Assembly (NCBI GenBank): GCA_965216605.1
Contig: CBDCGG010000002.1
Coordinates: 248,001-312,000, forward strand
DNA length: 64,000 bases
Source: JABAAW01 sp965216605
Lineage (GTDB): Bacteria > Pseudomonadota > Alphaproteobacteria > JABAAW01
Direction: 5' to 3'
The position numbers and the translations under genes are program-made. Under the pieces are notes generated by a model that worked only from the letters and a program-made list of their open reading frames with translations, did not search any database and had not been told where the DNA came from. Positions 9,147-17,536 of this stretch are shown here, piece after piece (the stretch's first letter is position 1; each line of letters opens with the position of its first letter).

Positions 9147-9195
9147 AAAAAAAAGACCGGCTCCCCCGTTATTATGTTTTTATCGGGGGAGCCGG
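9147..9195 (-). terminator. Terminator for the leftward ABC operon
   Basis: Perfect 12-bp stem, ccggctcccccg (9157-9168) with cgggggagccgg (9184-9195). On the minus strand it is followed by eight T (9154-9147). It lies downstream of the leftward small ORF and the YnjBCD-type genes. Confidence 0.88.
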
Positions 9196-9302
9196 CCAAC
9201 TGTCGCACGCATGGAAAGGGCAAGAGAGAAGAAGGATCCACACGCGCGAACTTCATCAACAAAACATAGCTTCTTCTTCTATGCCTCGCTGTCCTATAAG
9301 CA

Positions 9303-9527
9303 TCACCTTCGATGCAAACTCTGCCCCCTGCCCAACTCCGCCAACCGCTCAACTAAACACGCCAAGCTCGGTGCCACAGACGCGCCATTCACATCTTCGT
9401 CTTGGGAAGACATATCAACATCAATCGGAGGAAATCCCTCGTGTGCCAACACTTCCAAATCCTGCAACGCTCCCTCGAAATCTGCGCTATGCACAGACCC
9501 CGAAGATAAACCCGTATCTTCTGACAT
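9303..9527 (-). CDS. Small acidic protein, possibly XseB-like
   Basis: 74 residues from an ATG preceded by gaggt at about 7 nt; a TTG at 9575 would give 90. The segment SADFEGALQDLEVL resembles the first helix of the exonuclease VII small subunit, and the length fits that family. The rest (an acidic linker, then SLACLVERLAELGRG) does not match well. The identity is therefore a weak guess. It is the last gene before a good minus-strand terminator and follows the importer ATPase gene after about 160 bp, so it may be the end of that transcript. It overlaps no better candidate; the long + strand frame here has no recognisable features. Confidence 0.4.
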   Translation of the reverse strand: MSEDTGLSSGSVHSADFEGALQDLEVLAHEGFPPIDVDMSSQDEDVNGASVAPSLACLVERLAELGRGQSLHRR

Positions 9528-9687
9528 ACTCACTACCTCTGCTCTTCCCCCCTGTTCTTCTCTTGAACCCCTCAAAGCCCATGTAGGACTTCGCCTTTGT
9601 CTTATTCTCTATATCGCAAGACTTGTGCCAACAGAATTTATTCAACAATATCAATGGCTTGAGTATCAATTGCTTGCATCCACAACC

Positions 9688-10401
9688 TCAAGAAGATTTT
9701 TTCACTCGAACGCGCGCCAAACTCTCCATCGTCAAAAGTCTGCCGCCCGCCGCGCGCGCATCAGCAGGATCGTGGGTCACAAGAAGCGTCGGCACGCATA
9801 ACGACGCAATCTGCGCAAAAACAAACCGACGAAAACTACGACGCAAAGGTAAATCCAATTTGGAAAAAGGCTCGTCCAACAACAACGCACGCGGACGCGC
9901 CAACAGGCAGCGCATCAACGAAACACGAGCCTTCTGACCGCCCGAAAGACTATGCGGATCGCGCGTTGCAAACCCCGACAAACCCGCCTGCTCCAACGCC
10001 TCTTCAACACGAGCGCGAATTTGCCCGCGAGAAACTTCCACCGCCCGCGCTGCAAACGCCAAGTTCTCGCCCACCGACATGTGAGGAAAAAGCAAGTCCT
10101 CCTGAAACAACAAGCCGACACGACGCAGATGGATGGGCGTCTCGGTGATCTCCTCTCCGTCCAAAAAGACGCGCCCGCGCGCCCGAAAGGCAGGCGAGAG
10201 CCCGCCGCACAAATACGAAAGCAAAGACGATTTTCCCGAACCGCTCGCCCCCATGCAAACGACGATCTCGCCGCGCCCAACCCGCAAGTCGAGCCCGCGC
10301 ACAAAGCACTGCTCTTCCAAAAACAGCGATACGCCCTCTAAGCGCAATCCCCCCTCGCGCTCTATCGTTTGCTCGCTCGTCATTTTTGTTTTCACTTTCA
10401 T
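9688..10401 (-). CDS. ynjD: ABC importer ATPase, YnjD type
   Basis: Nucleotide-binding subunit of a binding-protein-dependent importer. It has Walker A (GASGSGKSS), a Q-loop (LLFQEDLLFPHMSVGENLAF), the signature LSGGQKARVSLMRCLLARP, Walker B (ALLLDEPFSKLD) and the switch region LLVTHDPADA. ATG 10401 has a gagagg box about 7 nt upstream; later ATGs are possible. It is immediately downstream of the two-domain permease, and together with the binding protein it forms the three-gene YnjBCD arrangement. The substrate is not known; a thiamine-like or other small solute is sometimes suggested for relatives, but nothing here proves it. Confidence 0.85.
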   Translation of the reverse strand: MKVKTKMTSEQTIEREGGLRLEGVSLFLEEQCFVRGLDLRVGRGEIVVCMGASGSGKSSLLSYLCGGLSPAFRARGRVFLDGEEITETPIHLRRVGLLFQEDLLFPHMSVGENLAFAARAVEVSRGQIRARVEEALEQAGLSGFATRDPHSLSGGQKARVSLMRCLLARPRALLLDEPFSKLDLPLRRSFRRFVFAQIASLCVPTLLVTHDPADARAAGGRLLTMESLARVRVKKSS

Positions 10402-10419
10402 TTTCACCCTCTCCTCACC

Positions 10420-12213
10420 CTATCCGTAGAGTCCCTTCATGGATACGCGCTTGCGCCAAACGAGCAGCGGCACAAGCAGAGCCGCCCCGAAGAAGAAAAA
10501 AGGCACAGCTGCTTGCAGCAGAGCAAACGCACCGACGATTCTCCGATCGCCCCCCGAAGAAAGAGCGACCGCCTCGCTCGTCAGGGTTGCATAGCGTCCC
10601 GCGCCGATCAAGACCGTCGGCGCGTACAGCGCGATCGAAACGGCAACGCCCAAGGCGAACGCGGTCAGCAGAGGCTTCAACAACAACGGCAGCGTCACGC
10701 GCACAAGGCGGCGAGTGGGCGAGCAACCCAAACTCTCGGCGGTGAGCGCGAATCGCCTGTCCAAACCCCGCATCGATCCGCTCAACGAGAGGAACACATA
10801 AGGCAACACGAACAGCATGTGCGACCAAACAAGGATTAGCCAACTCGCCCGCACAGAAAGAGAAAACAACAATATCTGAATCCCAAACAAAAACGAGGTG
10901 TGCGGCAACAGCAACGGCAAGTAGAGGGCGACCATCGCTCTATTTTGAACGCTATTGCCAACGCGAACTTTGCCCCCAACGCGAACTTGGTCGCGCGGCT
11001 CGTTTTGTATTTTTTTCTCAAGGCGCGTTTTACGCCGCGACTCCTGCTCTAGGCACAGCACGCACAGCAGCAGCGCGAAGCCTGCCGCGGCGATGGCAAG
11101 GGAGAGCGAAAGCCACAGGGGCTCGGCAAGACGCTCGAACTTGTCGCGCCACAAATCTAGCGTCCATGCGTCAGGCAAGGCGGCAGGAAAACGCCATGCT
11201 TTCGTTTCCGCAAAAGACCACAGAGGTAGCAAGGTGATCGCCAACAGGCCAAGCAGCCAAACGAGCAATCCACTACTCCCGGCAAGCAAGTCGTAGAAAC
11301 GGCTTATGAGCCTTGTCTTCCACACTTGAATCTTACTCACCTTAATCTTGCGTCCTTGCAACCTTGCGCGCCAAGCTGTCTCGACCAGTTTCTCTCCGCC
11401 CCGCCACACGATGATCGCAACCACCACCATGATCACCTGAAACAAGGCGGCGGCGGCGGCTATGGGTTGCTCCAACAAATCGGGAGCGTTCGCCAAAGCC
11501 AACAACCGCTCGGCAAACAGCCCCGGGCGCGAGGGAGCAAGCGTGAGGGCGACCTCCAAGTTTGTCAGCGAAAACGCCAAGACCGCATAGACGGACAAGC
11601 GCACGCGGCGATAGAGCATCGGTAAGATGCTGTGACAAAAGGCTGCTCGGCGTGCGTAGCCCAAGCCCTGCGCGACTTCGAGAGTGCGCGGCGCGTTGTC
11701 GGCGTTCTCGGCAGAGAGCGTCATCAGAAAGAGAAACGGCACTTCCTTCACGACGAGGGCTACGACATACAGGATGCCGTACGGATCGGGGTTTGTCAGC
11801 CACAAGGGCGGCTCGTCGAAGCCCGTCAGCCACGGCGAGAGCAGACGCAGAAACCAGCCGCTAGGCGCGAAAAGAAATCCCACCCCCAAGGCTACCGCGG
11901 CGTGCGGAACAGATAGCAATGGAGCAAGGCTGCGACGCAAAAAACGCATCACGACACCCTCGCCAAACGAGGCGAACAGCGCAAAAACAACAAGACACGA
12001 GACCAGCGTCGCCAAAAAGCCGCAGCGCAGCGTGAGCAGAACAGAGGCGAGCAGGTGCGGAACCTCGAAGAAGGCTACAAACGGCGCGAGCGAAAAGGCG
12101 CGCAAGCCCAGCGCGGGAAAGTAGCCGAAGGCGGGCAACACGACAGCAAGCAACCCGCACAAGACGGGTGCCAAGAACAGCAACAGGGTTACGGGAGGAG
12201 CAAAACGCATCAT
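10420..12213 (-). CDS. ynjC: ABC importer double-domain permease, YnjC type
   Basis: 597 residues with about 12 hydrophobic segments in two halves, each a binding-protein-dependent permease domain. EAA-like loops lie near QGLGYARRAAFCHSILPML in the first half and ESLGCSPTRRLVRVTLPLL in the second. The linker between the halves is Lys/Arg-rich. Near the start of the second half a short tandem repeat (aacgcgaactt) encodes part of a charged cytoplasmic loop. It lies between the binding-protein gene (upstream) and the ATPase gene (downstream). Confidence 0.87.
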   Translation of the reverse strand: MMRFAPPVTLLLFLAPVLCGLLAVVLPAFGYFPALGLRAFSLAPFVAFFEVPHLLASVLLTLRCGFLATLVSCLVVFALFASFGEGVVMRFLRRSLAPLLSVPHAAVALGVGFLFAPSGWFLRLLSPWLTGFDEPPLWLTNPDPYGILYVVALVVKEVPFLFLMTLSAENADNAPRTLEVAQGLGYARRAAFCHSILPMLYRRVRLSVYAVLAFSLTNLEVALTLAPSRPGLFAERLLALANAPDLLEQPIAAAAALFQVIMVVVAIIVWRGGEKLVETAWRARLQGRKIKVSKIQVWKTRLISRFYDLLAGSSGLLVWLLGLLAITLLPLWSFAETKAWRFPAALPDAWTLDLWRDKFERLAEPLWLSLSLAIAAAGFALLLCVLCLEQESRRKTRLEKKIQNEPRDQVRVGGKVRVGNSVQNRAMVALYLPLLLPHTSFLFGIQILLFSLSVRASWLILVWSHMLFVLPYVFLSLSGSMRGLDRRFALTAESLGCSPTRRLVRVTLPLLLKPLLTAFALGVAVSIALYAPTVLIGAGRYATLTSEAVALSSGGDRRIVGAFALLQAAVPFFFFGAALLVPLLVWRKRVSMKGLYG

Positions 12214-12309
12214 TCACTCCCTCTTCCCCTTTCCCCGCCCCTCCCTCACGCGACTACTTCCTTGTGAGAGTTGCTACGCAGCCCTCCAGCCACTTAGCTC
12301 TCTCCCCCC

Positions 12310-13554
12310 TCAGCCGCCATAGCGTTTTTGCCATGCTTTTTTGAGAAGATCGCTCCAGCTCGGATGAGGCTCAGGCAAGCTGCGTCCCAGCTCTTTTGCG
12401 CTCATCGCGCCCAAAGCCGCCTTCGCTTCGATTTGTTTGAAAATCTCGCGCTCGGCTTTCGGCAGCTTGGAAACCGCCAAGACACTCGGATCGCCCCACA
12501 GGCTCAAGTCCGCCTTGCGCGCTTGCGCCTCGGCAGAAAGCAGAAAGTTTGCGACCACCTGCGCTCCCTCCTTAGCTCGTGCGTTGTAGGGGATGGCGAC
12601 AAAGTGAGCGTTGCCGATCGTACCTTTCTTAAAGACAAAGCCGCGCGAGGTGTCAGGCAGCGTGCCGCCTTTAATCGAGGAGGCGACATCGCCGGGGTTG
12701 AAGGTGAGCGAGAAATAGATCTCGCCGTCCGACAGCAGACGATTTTGATGCGGCCAGTTCTTCGGAAAGCTACGCCCGCCCTGCCACAGCGATGGATGCA
12801 GCGCGTCCAAGAAATCCCACAGAGGTTTTGTCGTCTGCTCGAAGTTTGCAGCCGTGGCAGGCTGCGCGAGCACTGCTCTGTCCGCGCCCAAATCGTATAG
12901 GGCTTGTTTCAGAAATGTCACGCCCACGAAATCGGGCGGTGCAGGATAGGTGAGTCGACCTTGATTCTTCTTCGCATAGGCAGCCAACTGCTTGAGCGAA
13001 CGCGGTGCGTTTGCCACCCGCGCCGTATCCCTGATCAGCACCAGTTGCGCCATTCCCCATGGCGATTCGTAACCCTCGGTCGGGATCGTGAAGTCCATCG
13101 TGGTCGCGGGTTTGTTCTTAGTATCGACATATTTCCAGTTCGGAAGACGTGTCGCAAAGGGACCGAACAACAGCTTCTGCTCTTTCATTGTGCGGAAGTT
13201 CTCGCCGTTGATCCAAATCAGATCGATGCCTCCACCGGTGTTTTTGCCCGCGCTCTTTTCTGCCAGCACGCGCTTGACGGCATCGGCGGTGTTGTCCAAC
13301 TTGAAATGCTTGAGCGTGATGCCATAACGCGCTTGCACCTGCTCGGCAGTCCAGCGCAGGTAGGCGTTGATTTTCTCCGAGCCTGCCCATGCTGCGAACC
13401 ACACCGTTTGCCCTCGCGCTTTGTCTTCTGTCTTGTGAAACGCACCGTGGTCGGCGTGCGCCAACGACAGAGGCAACAATAGCAACATAACCGCCGCGCC
13501 CAGCGACAAGGTCAGGCGAGACAAGGCTCGCGTCAATAAGGGGGAGGAGGTCAT
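12310..13554 (-). CDS. ynjB: ABC importer substrate-binding protein, YnjB type
   Basis: 414 residues with a clear signal peptide (LTLSLGAAVMLLLLPLSLAHA). The mature start QTVWFAAWAGSEKINAYLRW and the later GIDLIWINGENF are typical of the YnjB branch of periplasmic binding proteins. It delivers its solute to the permease encoded just downstream (97 bp gap). An AT-rich 80-bp leader separates it from the cinA-type gene, which reads in the same direction upstream, so its promoter is probably in 13555-13636. Confidence 0.88.
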   Translation of the reverse strand: MTSSPLLTRALSRLTLSLGAAVMLLLLPLSLAHADHGAFHKTEDKARGQTVWFAAWAGSEKINAYLRWTAEQVQARYGITLKHFKLDNTADAVKRVLAEKSAGKNTGGGIDLIWINGENFRTMKEQKLLFGPFATRLPNWKYVDTKNKPATTMDFTIPTEGYESPWGMAQLVLIRDTARVANAPRSLKQLAAYAKKNQGRLTYPAPPDFVGVTFLKQALYDLGADRAVLAQPATAANFEQTTKPLWDFLDALHPSLWQGGRSFPKNWPHQNRLLSDGEIYFSLTFNPGDVASSIKGGTLPDTSRGFVFKKGTIGNAHFVAIPYNARAKEGAQVVANFLLSAEAQARKADLSLWGDPSVLAVSKLPKAEREIFKQIEAKAALGAMSAKELGRSLPEPHPSWSDLLKKAWQKRYGG

Positions 13555-13636
13555 AGAAAAAAGTCCTTACGGTAAGAGAGAAATTACAGATTCGATGCGT
13601 AAAGCTAGCAAAAGAATTCTTAAACAAGAATCCTTA

Positions 13637-14404
13637 TTAAGGTTTCAAGCTTTTTAGCATAGCACGCAGCTCTTTTACAACCGCGCTGAGTCTGAGTGGA
13701 TCGGTATCCGAGACGACGATAGCATTTTTCCATGTCGTCGTCAGCATGGTCGCTCCGCTGGGCAGTTCGCCTTTCAAGCGCGGATAGCTTCCGATCTCGC
13801 TTTCGGGATTGCGTTCTTGCACGCCTTGCAGGGCTTCGGCGAACTGGCTCTCGAAGAGGTCTGTACGCAGGGTTTCGCTGAGGCTAGCATTTCCGCCTAC
13901 GATCTTGCAGGCGAGCGTTTGCAGCATGGCATCGAAGACCTGCGGCACGCCCGCCAAGACATAGACATTTTGGATACGAAAGCCCGGCGCGATCGAAAGA
14001 GGATTGGCAATAGGCTCTGCGCCGCGCGGCAGACGCACCATTTTCAAGCGCGGTGCGGTCATCGATTCGCCGCGCTGTTTGAAGTAGGCGTTCATCTCCT
14101 CGAAGTGCTTTTCCGAGATTTCCAGCGGACATCCGAACTCGGCGGCTATGGCTGCCGTTGTGATGTCGTCGTGCGTAGGACCGATGCCGCCTGAGGTAAA
14201 CAGCATATCGGCACGGCGCGCGAGGGCTCTTGCCGCGCTACGAATCTCGCGCGTCTGGTCCGAGATCATACGCACTTCGACGATTCGAATACCGCGCGGA
14301 TTCAGAAACTTCGTCAAGACTTGCAAATTCTTTTCTTGCGTCCGTCCGACCAAGAGTTCGTTTCCGATCGCCAAGTAGGCGGCTGTTGCGGCGTTTGCCA
14401 CCAT
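13637..14404 (-). CDS. CinA N-terminal domain / molybdopterin-binding-like protein
   Basis: 255 residues matching the MoCF-like nucleotide-binding half of CinA. The N-terminus is YLAIGNELLVGRTQEKN, and the signature TSGGIGPTHDDIT lies near residue 90. The C-terminal deamidase domain of full CinA is absent, as is common in alphaproteobacteria. It is possibly involved in pyridine-nucleotide repair or ADP-ribose hydrolysis, by analogy with CinA. It diverges from the SRP RNA gene. Confidence 0.88.
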   Translation of the reverse strand: MVANAATAAYLAIGNELLVGRTQEKNLQVLTKFLNPRGIRIVEVRMISDQTREIRSAARALARRADMLFTSGGIGPTHDDITTAAIAAEFGCPLEISEKHFEEMNAYFKQRGESMTAPRLKMVRLPRGAEPIANPLSIAPGFRIQNVYVLAGVPQVFDAMLQTLACKIVGGNASLSETLRTDLFESQFAEALQGVQERNPESEIGSYPRLKGELPSGATMLTTTWKNAIVVSDTDPLRLSAVVKELRAMLKSLKP

Positions 14405-14496
14405 TGCCTTTTTTCTCTGTGCTTTGTGAGTATTGCGAGATTTTCAAAACTATAGCAAAAGAAACGCCCCGTGCGTGCGGAGATGCTCTATGGTGT

Positions 14497-14595
14497 TTGC
14501 GGGGAACGGGTGCGGGCGAAGCGTTCTGCCAACCCGGTCAGGTTCGAAAGAGCGCAGCCGTAACAGAGTGCTTCGGGTCGCGCCCGTCCCTACTC
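14497..14595 (+). ncRNA. ffs: Signal recognition particle RNA (4.5S)
   Basis: The core ggtcaggttcgaaagagc then gcagcc follows the conserved 4.5S apical hairpin and internal loop (family form GGTCAGG...GGAA...AGCAGCC). The GAAA tetraloop replaces GGAA. The flanks pair: ggggaacgggtgcg (14501 on) with cgcccgtccct (14581-14591). The position directly upstream of dnaX is the usual alphaproteobacterial arrangement. Ends are estimated from the stem. Confidence 0.87.
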
Positions 14596-14664
14596 AGGGA
14601 TAAATTCCCCTGCAGTAAGGCAAACTCTTAAGAAAATCCTTGAAGCAAGACACCGCAAGATACC

Positions 14665-16068
14665 ATGGGCGATATCACGAACGACACCAGCGATAGCACG
14701 GGCGAGACGACACAGAAAATCGATCCGCCCACCCCTCTGCCTAAAGAAGACGCGCCGAAAATCTTGCCTGCGAAGGGGGAGCGACTTGTGCTTGCGCGCG
14801 CCTATCGTCCGAGGCGATTCGAGGATTTGATCGGGCAAGAGCAGGCACGCAGAATTGTCGAGAATGCTTTGCGTAGCGATCGGTTGCATCACGCGATTCT
14901 GCTGTCAGGACCGCGCGGCACGGGCAAGACGACGATGGCGCGTTTGATAGCGCGCGCGGTGAATTGCGGCGGCAGGAAGGATGGGGTTGATCCTTGCGGG
15001 ACATGTTCCGCTTGCGAGGCGATGGCGAGGGGGGAGGTGATCGATGTGGTCGAGATCGACGCTGCCTCGCACACGGGGGTCGATGGGGTGCGTGAGATTG
15101 TCGATGGGGCGGGATATCGCCCTGTGATGATGGCGTGTCGTGTTTATATTATTGACGAGGTTCACATGCTATCGCGCGCGGCGTTCAACGCGCTACTGAA
15201 GACTTTGGAGGAGCCTCCGCCGCACTTGCGCTTTCTGTTTGCGACGACGGAGGTTGAGAAGGTTCCTCTGACTGTGTTGTCTCGTTGTTTGCGGCTAGAG
15301 TTGAAGCGATTGGACAGCGAGACTTTGGCAAAGCACTATACTTTTGTCAGCGAGCAGGAGGGATGGCAGATCGAGCGAGAGGCGGCGGTGGCGATCGCGC
15401 GTGCGGCGGAGGGATCGGTGCGTGATGGGTTATCGTTGTTGGATTGCGCGATGGTAGAGAGCGAGGGAAAGAGCATTGTGTTAGAGCGGGTTCGAGAAAT
15501 GCTGTTTCTTTCCGACGGGCATGCTTTGTACGATTTGTTGGAGGCGATTGTGGATGGAAAATTGTCGGTGGCGTTGGAGCATTTGGATACTTTGATGTTG
15601 AAGGGTGCTCAGGCGGAGCGATTGTTGCGCGAGATGATGGAGCGATTGCATCGTTTGTCGAGGATGAAGGTTGGGGAGAGCAACAAGGCGACGCAAGACA
15701 GGAATGATGCCTTGATATTAGAGCCTAGCGATCGGGAGCGTGGGGGGAAATTAGCTGAGGGGTTATCTTTGGCGTCGTTGTCGAGGTTGTGGCAGATTGC
15801 TTTACGGGGTTATGAGGAGTTGCGATTGGCGCCGCATCCTCGTTCGGCGTTGGATATGGTTGTTGTGCGATTGGTGGGAGCGGCGGGCATGCCTTTGCCG
15901 CAGGAGGTTTTAGCGAGATTGGCGCGGGGGGAGGAAGAAGCGAAGGGGGGAGAGACGGAGGCGAAAGAGGCGAAAGAAGAGAAAAAAGAAGAAAAGAAGG
16001 GGGGGGGATATGAGGAGAAGTTGCGGGAGACTTTTCCGGGGGCGACCATTGAGGAGCGTGCCGTGTAG
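14665..16068 (+). CDS. dnaX: DNA polymerase III subunit tau/gamma
   Basis: Clamp-loader ATPase. Walker A is GPRGTGKTT, the zinc-finger cysteines lie in NCGG...CGTCSAC, Walker B is VYIIDEVHML, then LEEPP and the arginine-finger region SRCLRLELKRL. At 467 residues it is shorter than most tau proteins. The tau-specific part is reduced to a Lys/Glu-rich tail, and the last residues (FPGATIEERAV) resemble the usual alphaproteobacterial C-terminus. Near the 3' end a run of nine G could cause frameshifting (separate entry). The second half is extremely G/T-rich in third positions. The gene follows the SRP RNA by 70 bp. Confidence 0.94.
   Translation: MGDITNDTSDSTGETTQKIDPPTPLPKEDAPKILPAKGERLVLARAYRPRRFEDLIGQEQARRIVENALRSDRLHHAILLSGPRGTGKTTMARLIARAVNCGGRKDGVDPCGTCSACEAMARGEVIDVVEIDAASHTGVDGVREIVDGAGYRPVMMACRVYIIDEVHMLSRAAFNALLKTLEEPPPHLRFLFATTEVEKVPLTVLSRCLRLELKRLDSETLAKHYTFVSEQEGWQIEREAAVAIARAAEGSVRDGLSLLDCAMVESEGKSIVLERVREMLFLSDGHALYDLLEAIVDGKLSVALEHLDTLMLKGAQAERLLREMMERLHRLSRMKVGESNKATQDRNDALILEPSDRERGGKLAEGLSLASLSRLWQIALRGYEELRLAPHPRSALDMVVVRLVGAAGMPLPQEVLARLARGEEEAKGGETEAKEAKEEKKEEKKGGGYEEKLRETFPGATIEERAV
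15999..16007 (+). other. Nine-G slippery run in dnaX
   Basis: In frame the run reads AAG GGG GGG GGA. A -1 slip would read GGG ATA TGA, ending the protein 18 codons early. An A-rich gaaaaaagaagaaaagaag stretch precedes it. Frameshifting in dnaX is known in other bacteria; here it is inferred only from the sequence. Confidence 0.4.
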
Positions 16069-16099
16069 GGTGTGCTTGTGCTTTTTAGGGAGCACGCGC

Positions 16100-16195
16100 T
16101 CACAAAACGGAACTTGCGTTTTGACGCGTAAACATCGTGCGCGTAGCGCACGGGGGGGTGTGGGGGGCAGTCCCGTTCCCCCCTACTCCCAGAAT
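16100..16195. repeat. Intergenic element pieces between convergent dnaX and acpS
   Basis: Contains cgttttgacgcgtaa, aacatcgtgcgcgtagcgcacg (a short hairpin) and ggggggtgtggggggcagtcccgtt. All are shuffled parts of the element seen at 34.3, 43.6 and 61.6 kb. The + strand changes from G/T-rich to C/A-rich across this block. Confidence 0.7.
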
Positions 16196-16226
16196 CTTAC
16201 ACTAAACAACCCGCAAATCAACTCCA

Positions 16227-16709
16227 TCACACCGCGGTCATGCCCTCCCCCATCTCCGCAACCCCATGCACAACAATAATCACATGCGTCAACCCACCCT
16301 CATCACTCGTACTCATCTCCAAACAAGCCACACAACCCAATCCACCCGCACGAGCCAAAATAATCCTCCGCGCACCCCCGCTCAATCGCACACAGGGCTT
16401 CCCGCTCGCAAAACGAACGCTCTCAATATCACGCCAATAAACCGCCGCATTGCCAACCCCAACACCCAGCCGCCTCACCCCCGTCCCTAATGCCTTCCCA
16501 ATACACTCCTTCGCAGCAAAACAACTCGCTAAATAACTTACCCCTCGAACCCCCATACCACCTCCCATACCACGCCCCATGCCCCGACGACGCGCCTCCG
16601 CAACCTCGCCCTCCGCAAAAACACGCGATAAAAAACGATCGCCATAACGCTCAACTAACCTAGCAATACGAGCATGCTCACACAAATCCGTGCCAATCCC
16701 CAAAATCAC
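16227..16709 (-). CDS. acpS: Holo-[acyl-carrier-protein] synthase
   Basis: Transfers 4'-phosphopantetheine from CoA to acyl carrier protein. The N-terminal GIGTDLCEHARIARL carries the metal-binding Asp, and FAAKECIGKALGTG carries the catalytic Glu/Lys motif. At 160 residues it is longer than the usual 120-140 because of a Gly/Met/Arg-rich insert (about 42-53, GMGRGMGGGMG) and a C-terminal extension. The start is GTG overlapping the pdxJ stop. Coding strand strongly G/T-rich. Confidence 0.92.
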   Translation of the reverse strand: MILGIGTDLCEHARIARLVERYGDRFLSRVFAEGEVAEARRRGMGRGMGGGMGVRGVSYLASCFAAKECIGKALGTGVRRLGVGVGNAAVYWRDIESVRFASGKPCVRLSGGARRIILARAGGLGCVACLEMSTSDEGGLTHVIIVVHGVAEMGEGMTAV

Positions 16710-17479
16710 AACACAACTCCTTCTTTAATTCTTTCCCCTCTTCCCCCTCTTGCCTCGCGCATCAACCCCTTCATCTTTGCCACAACCCCGCCCAACGAAT
16801 CGAACAACGCCTGACACACAAGAAAATAACCGATGTTCAACTCCTCGATCTGCTCGATTCGCGCCACCACCGCAACATTGTCAAAATCCAAACCATGCCC
16901 CGCATGGCACACCAACCCCACCCCCTCCGCAATCCCTGCCGCCTCGCGCAACCTCGCCACCTGCCCCGCGTCGTCTGGACGCAACGCATAACTGCCCGTA
17001 TGCAACTCAACTGCCTTCGCCCCCGTCTGCCGCGCCGCTTTGATCTGATCTCCATCAGGCTCGACAAACAACGAAACCTCACTCCCTACCGCACTCATCC
17101 TCTCAACAAAAGAGCGCAACTCCTTATTGCTACTTCCTTGCTTGCTGCCGCCGACAACATCTAATCCCCCCTCCGTTGTCTGCTCCTCGCGCCGCTCCGG
17201 CACGAAACACACGGCAGCAGGACGAAGAAGCTCGGCAATCGCCACCATCTCCTCGCACGCCGCCATCTCCAAGTTGAGCCGCACCCCCGCCGCTAGCAAC
17301 GCCTCGACATCGCCATCTCGAATATGTCGTCGATCCTCGCGCAGATGAACCGTGATACTGTCCGCTCCATGCGCGCACGCAACCCCCGCCGCCTCAACAA
17401 TGTCAGGATGATCGCCAAAGCGCGCGTTGCGTAAAGTCGCAACATGATCGATGTTAACCCCCAAACGAAGAGGACGCAT
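16706..17479 (-). CDS. pdxJ: Pyridoxine 5'-phosphate synthase
   Basis: Last step of the DXP-dependent vitamin B6 pathway; pdxA lies at 41.4 kb. The motifs are LGVNIDHVATLRNAR, SITVHLREDRRHI, VSLFVEPD, ELHTGSYA and HAGHGLDFDNV. The 257 residues include a small Gln/Ser-rich insert near residue 105 compared with the usual 240. It lies between rpoZ and acpS in a leftward operon. Confidence 0.94.
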   Translation of the reverse strand: MRPLRLGVNIDHVATLRNARFGDHPDIVEAAGVACAHGADSITVHLREDRRHIRDGDVEALLAAGVRLNLEMAACEEMVAIAELLRPAAVCFVPERREEQTTEGGLDVVGGSKQGSSNKELRSFVERMSAVGSEVSLFVEPDGDQIKAARQTGAKAVELHTGSYALRPDDAGQVARLREAAGIAEGVGLVCHAGHGLDFDNVAVVARIEQIEELNIGYFLVCQALFDSLGGVVAKMKGLMREARGGRGERIKEGVVL

Positions 17480-17536
17480 TAAAAGCCCTCCCCAACAACC
17501 GCAAGAACAACTGCAAGAACACCCGCAGAAATAACC

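Noticed and set aside
8989..9801. Long + strand frame of 270 codons
   Set aside because: Runs across a terminator hairpin and an intergenic repeat and overlaps the leftward ATPase gene; the composition is not protein-like and no motif is present.
12214..12309. TPP riboswitch for the ABC importer
   Set aside because: No THI-box motifs seen in the leader or intergenic regions of the three genes.
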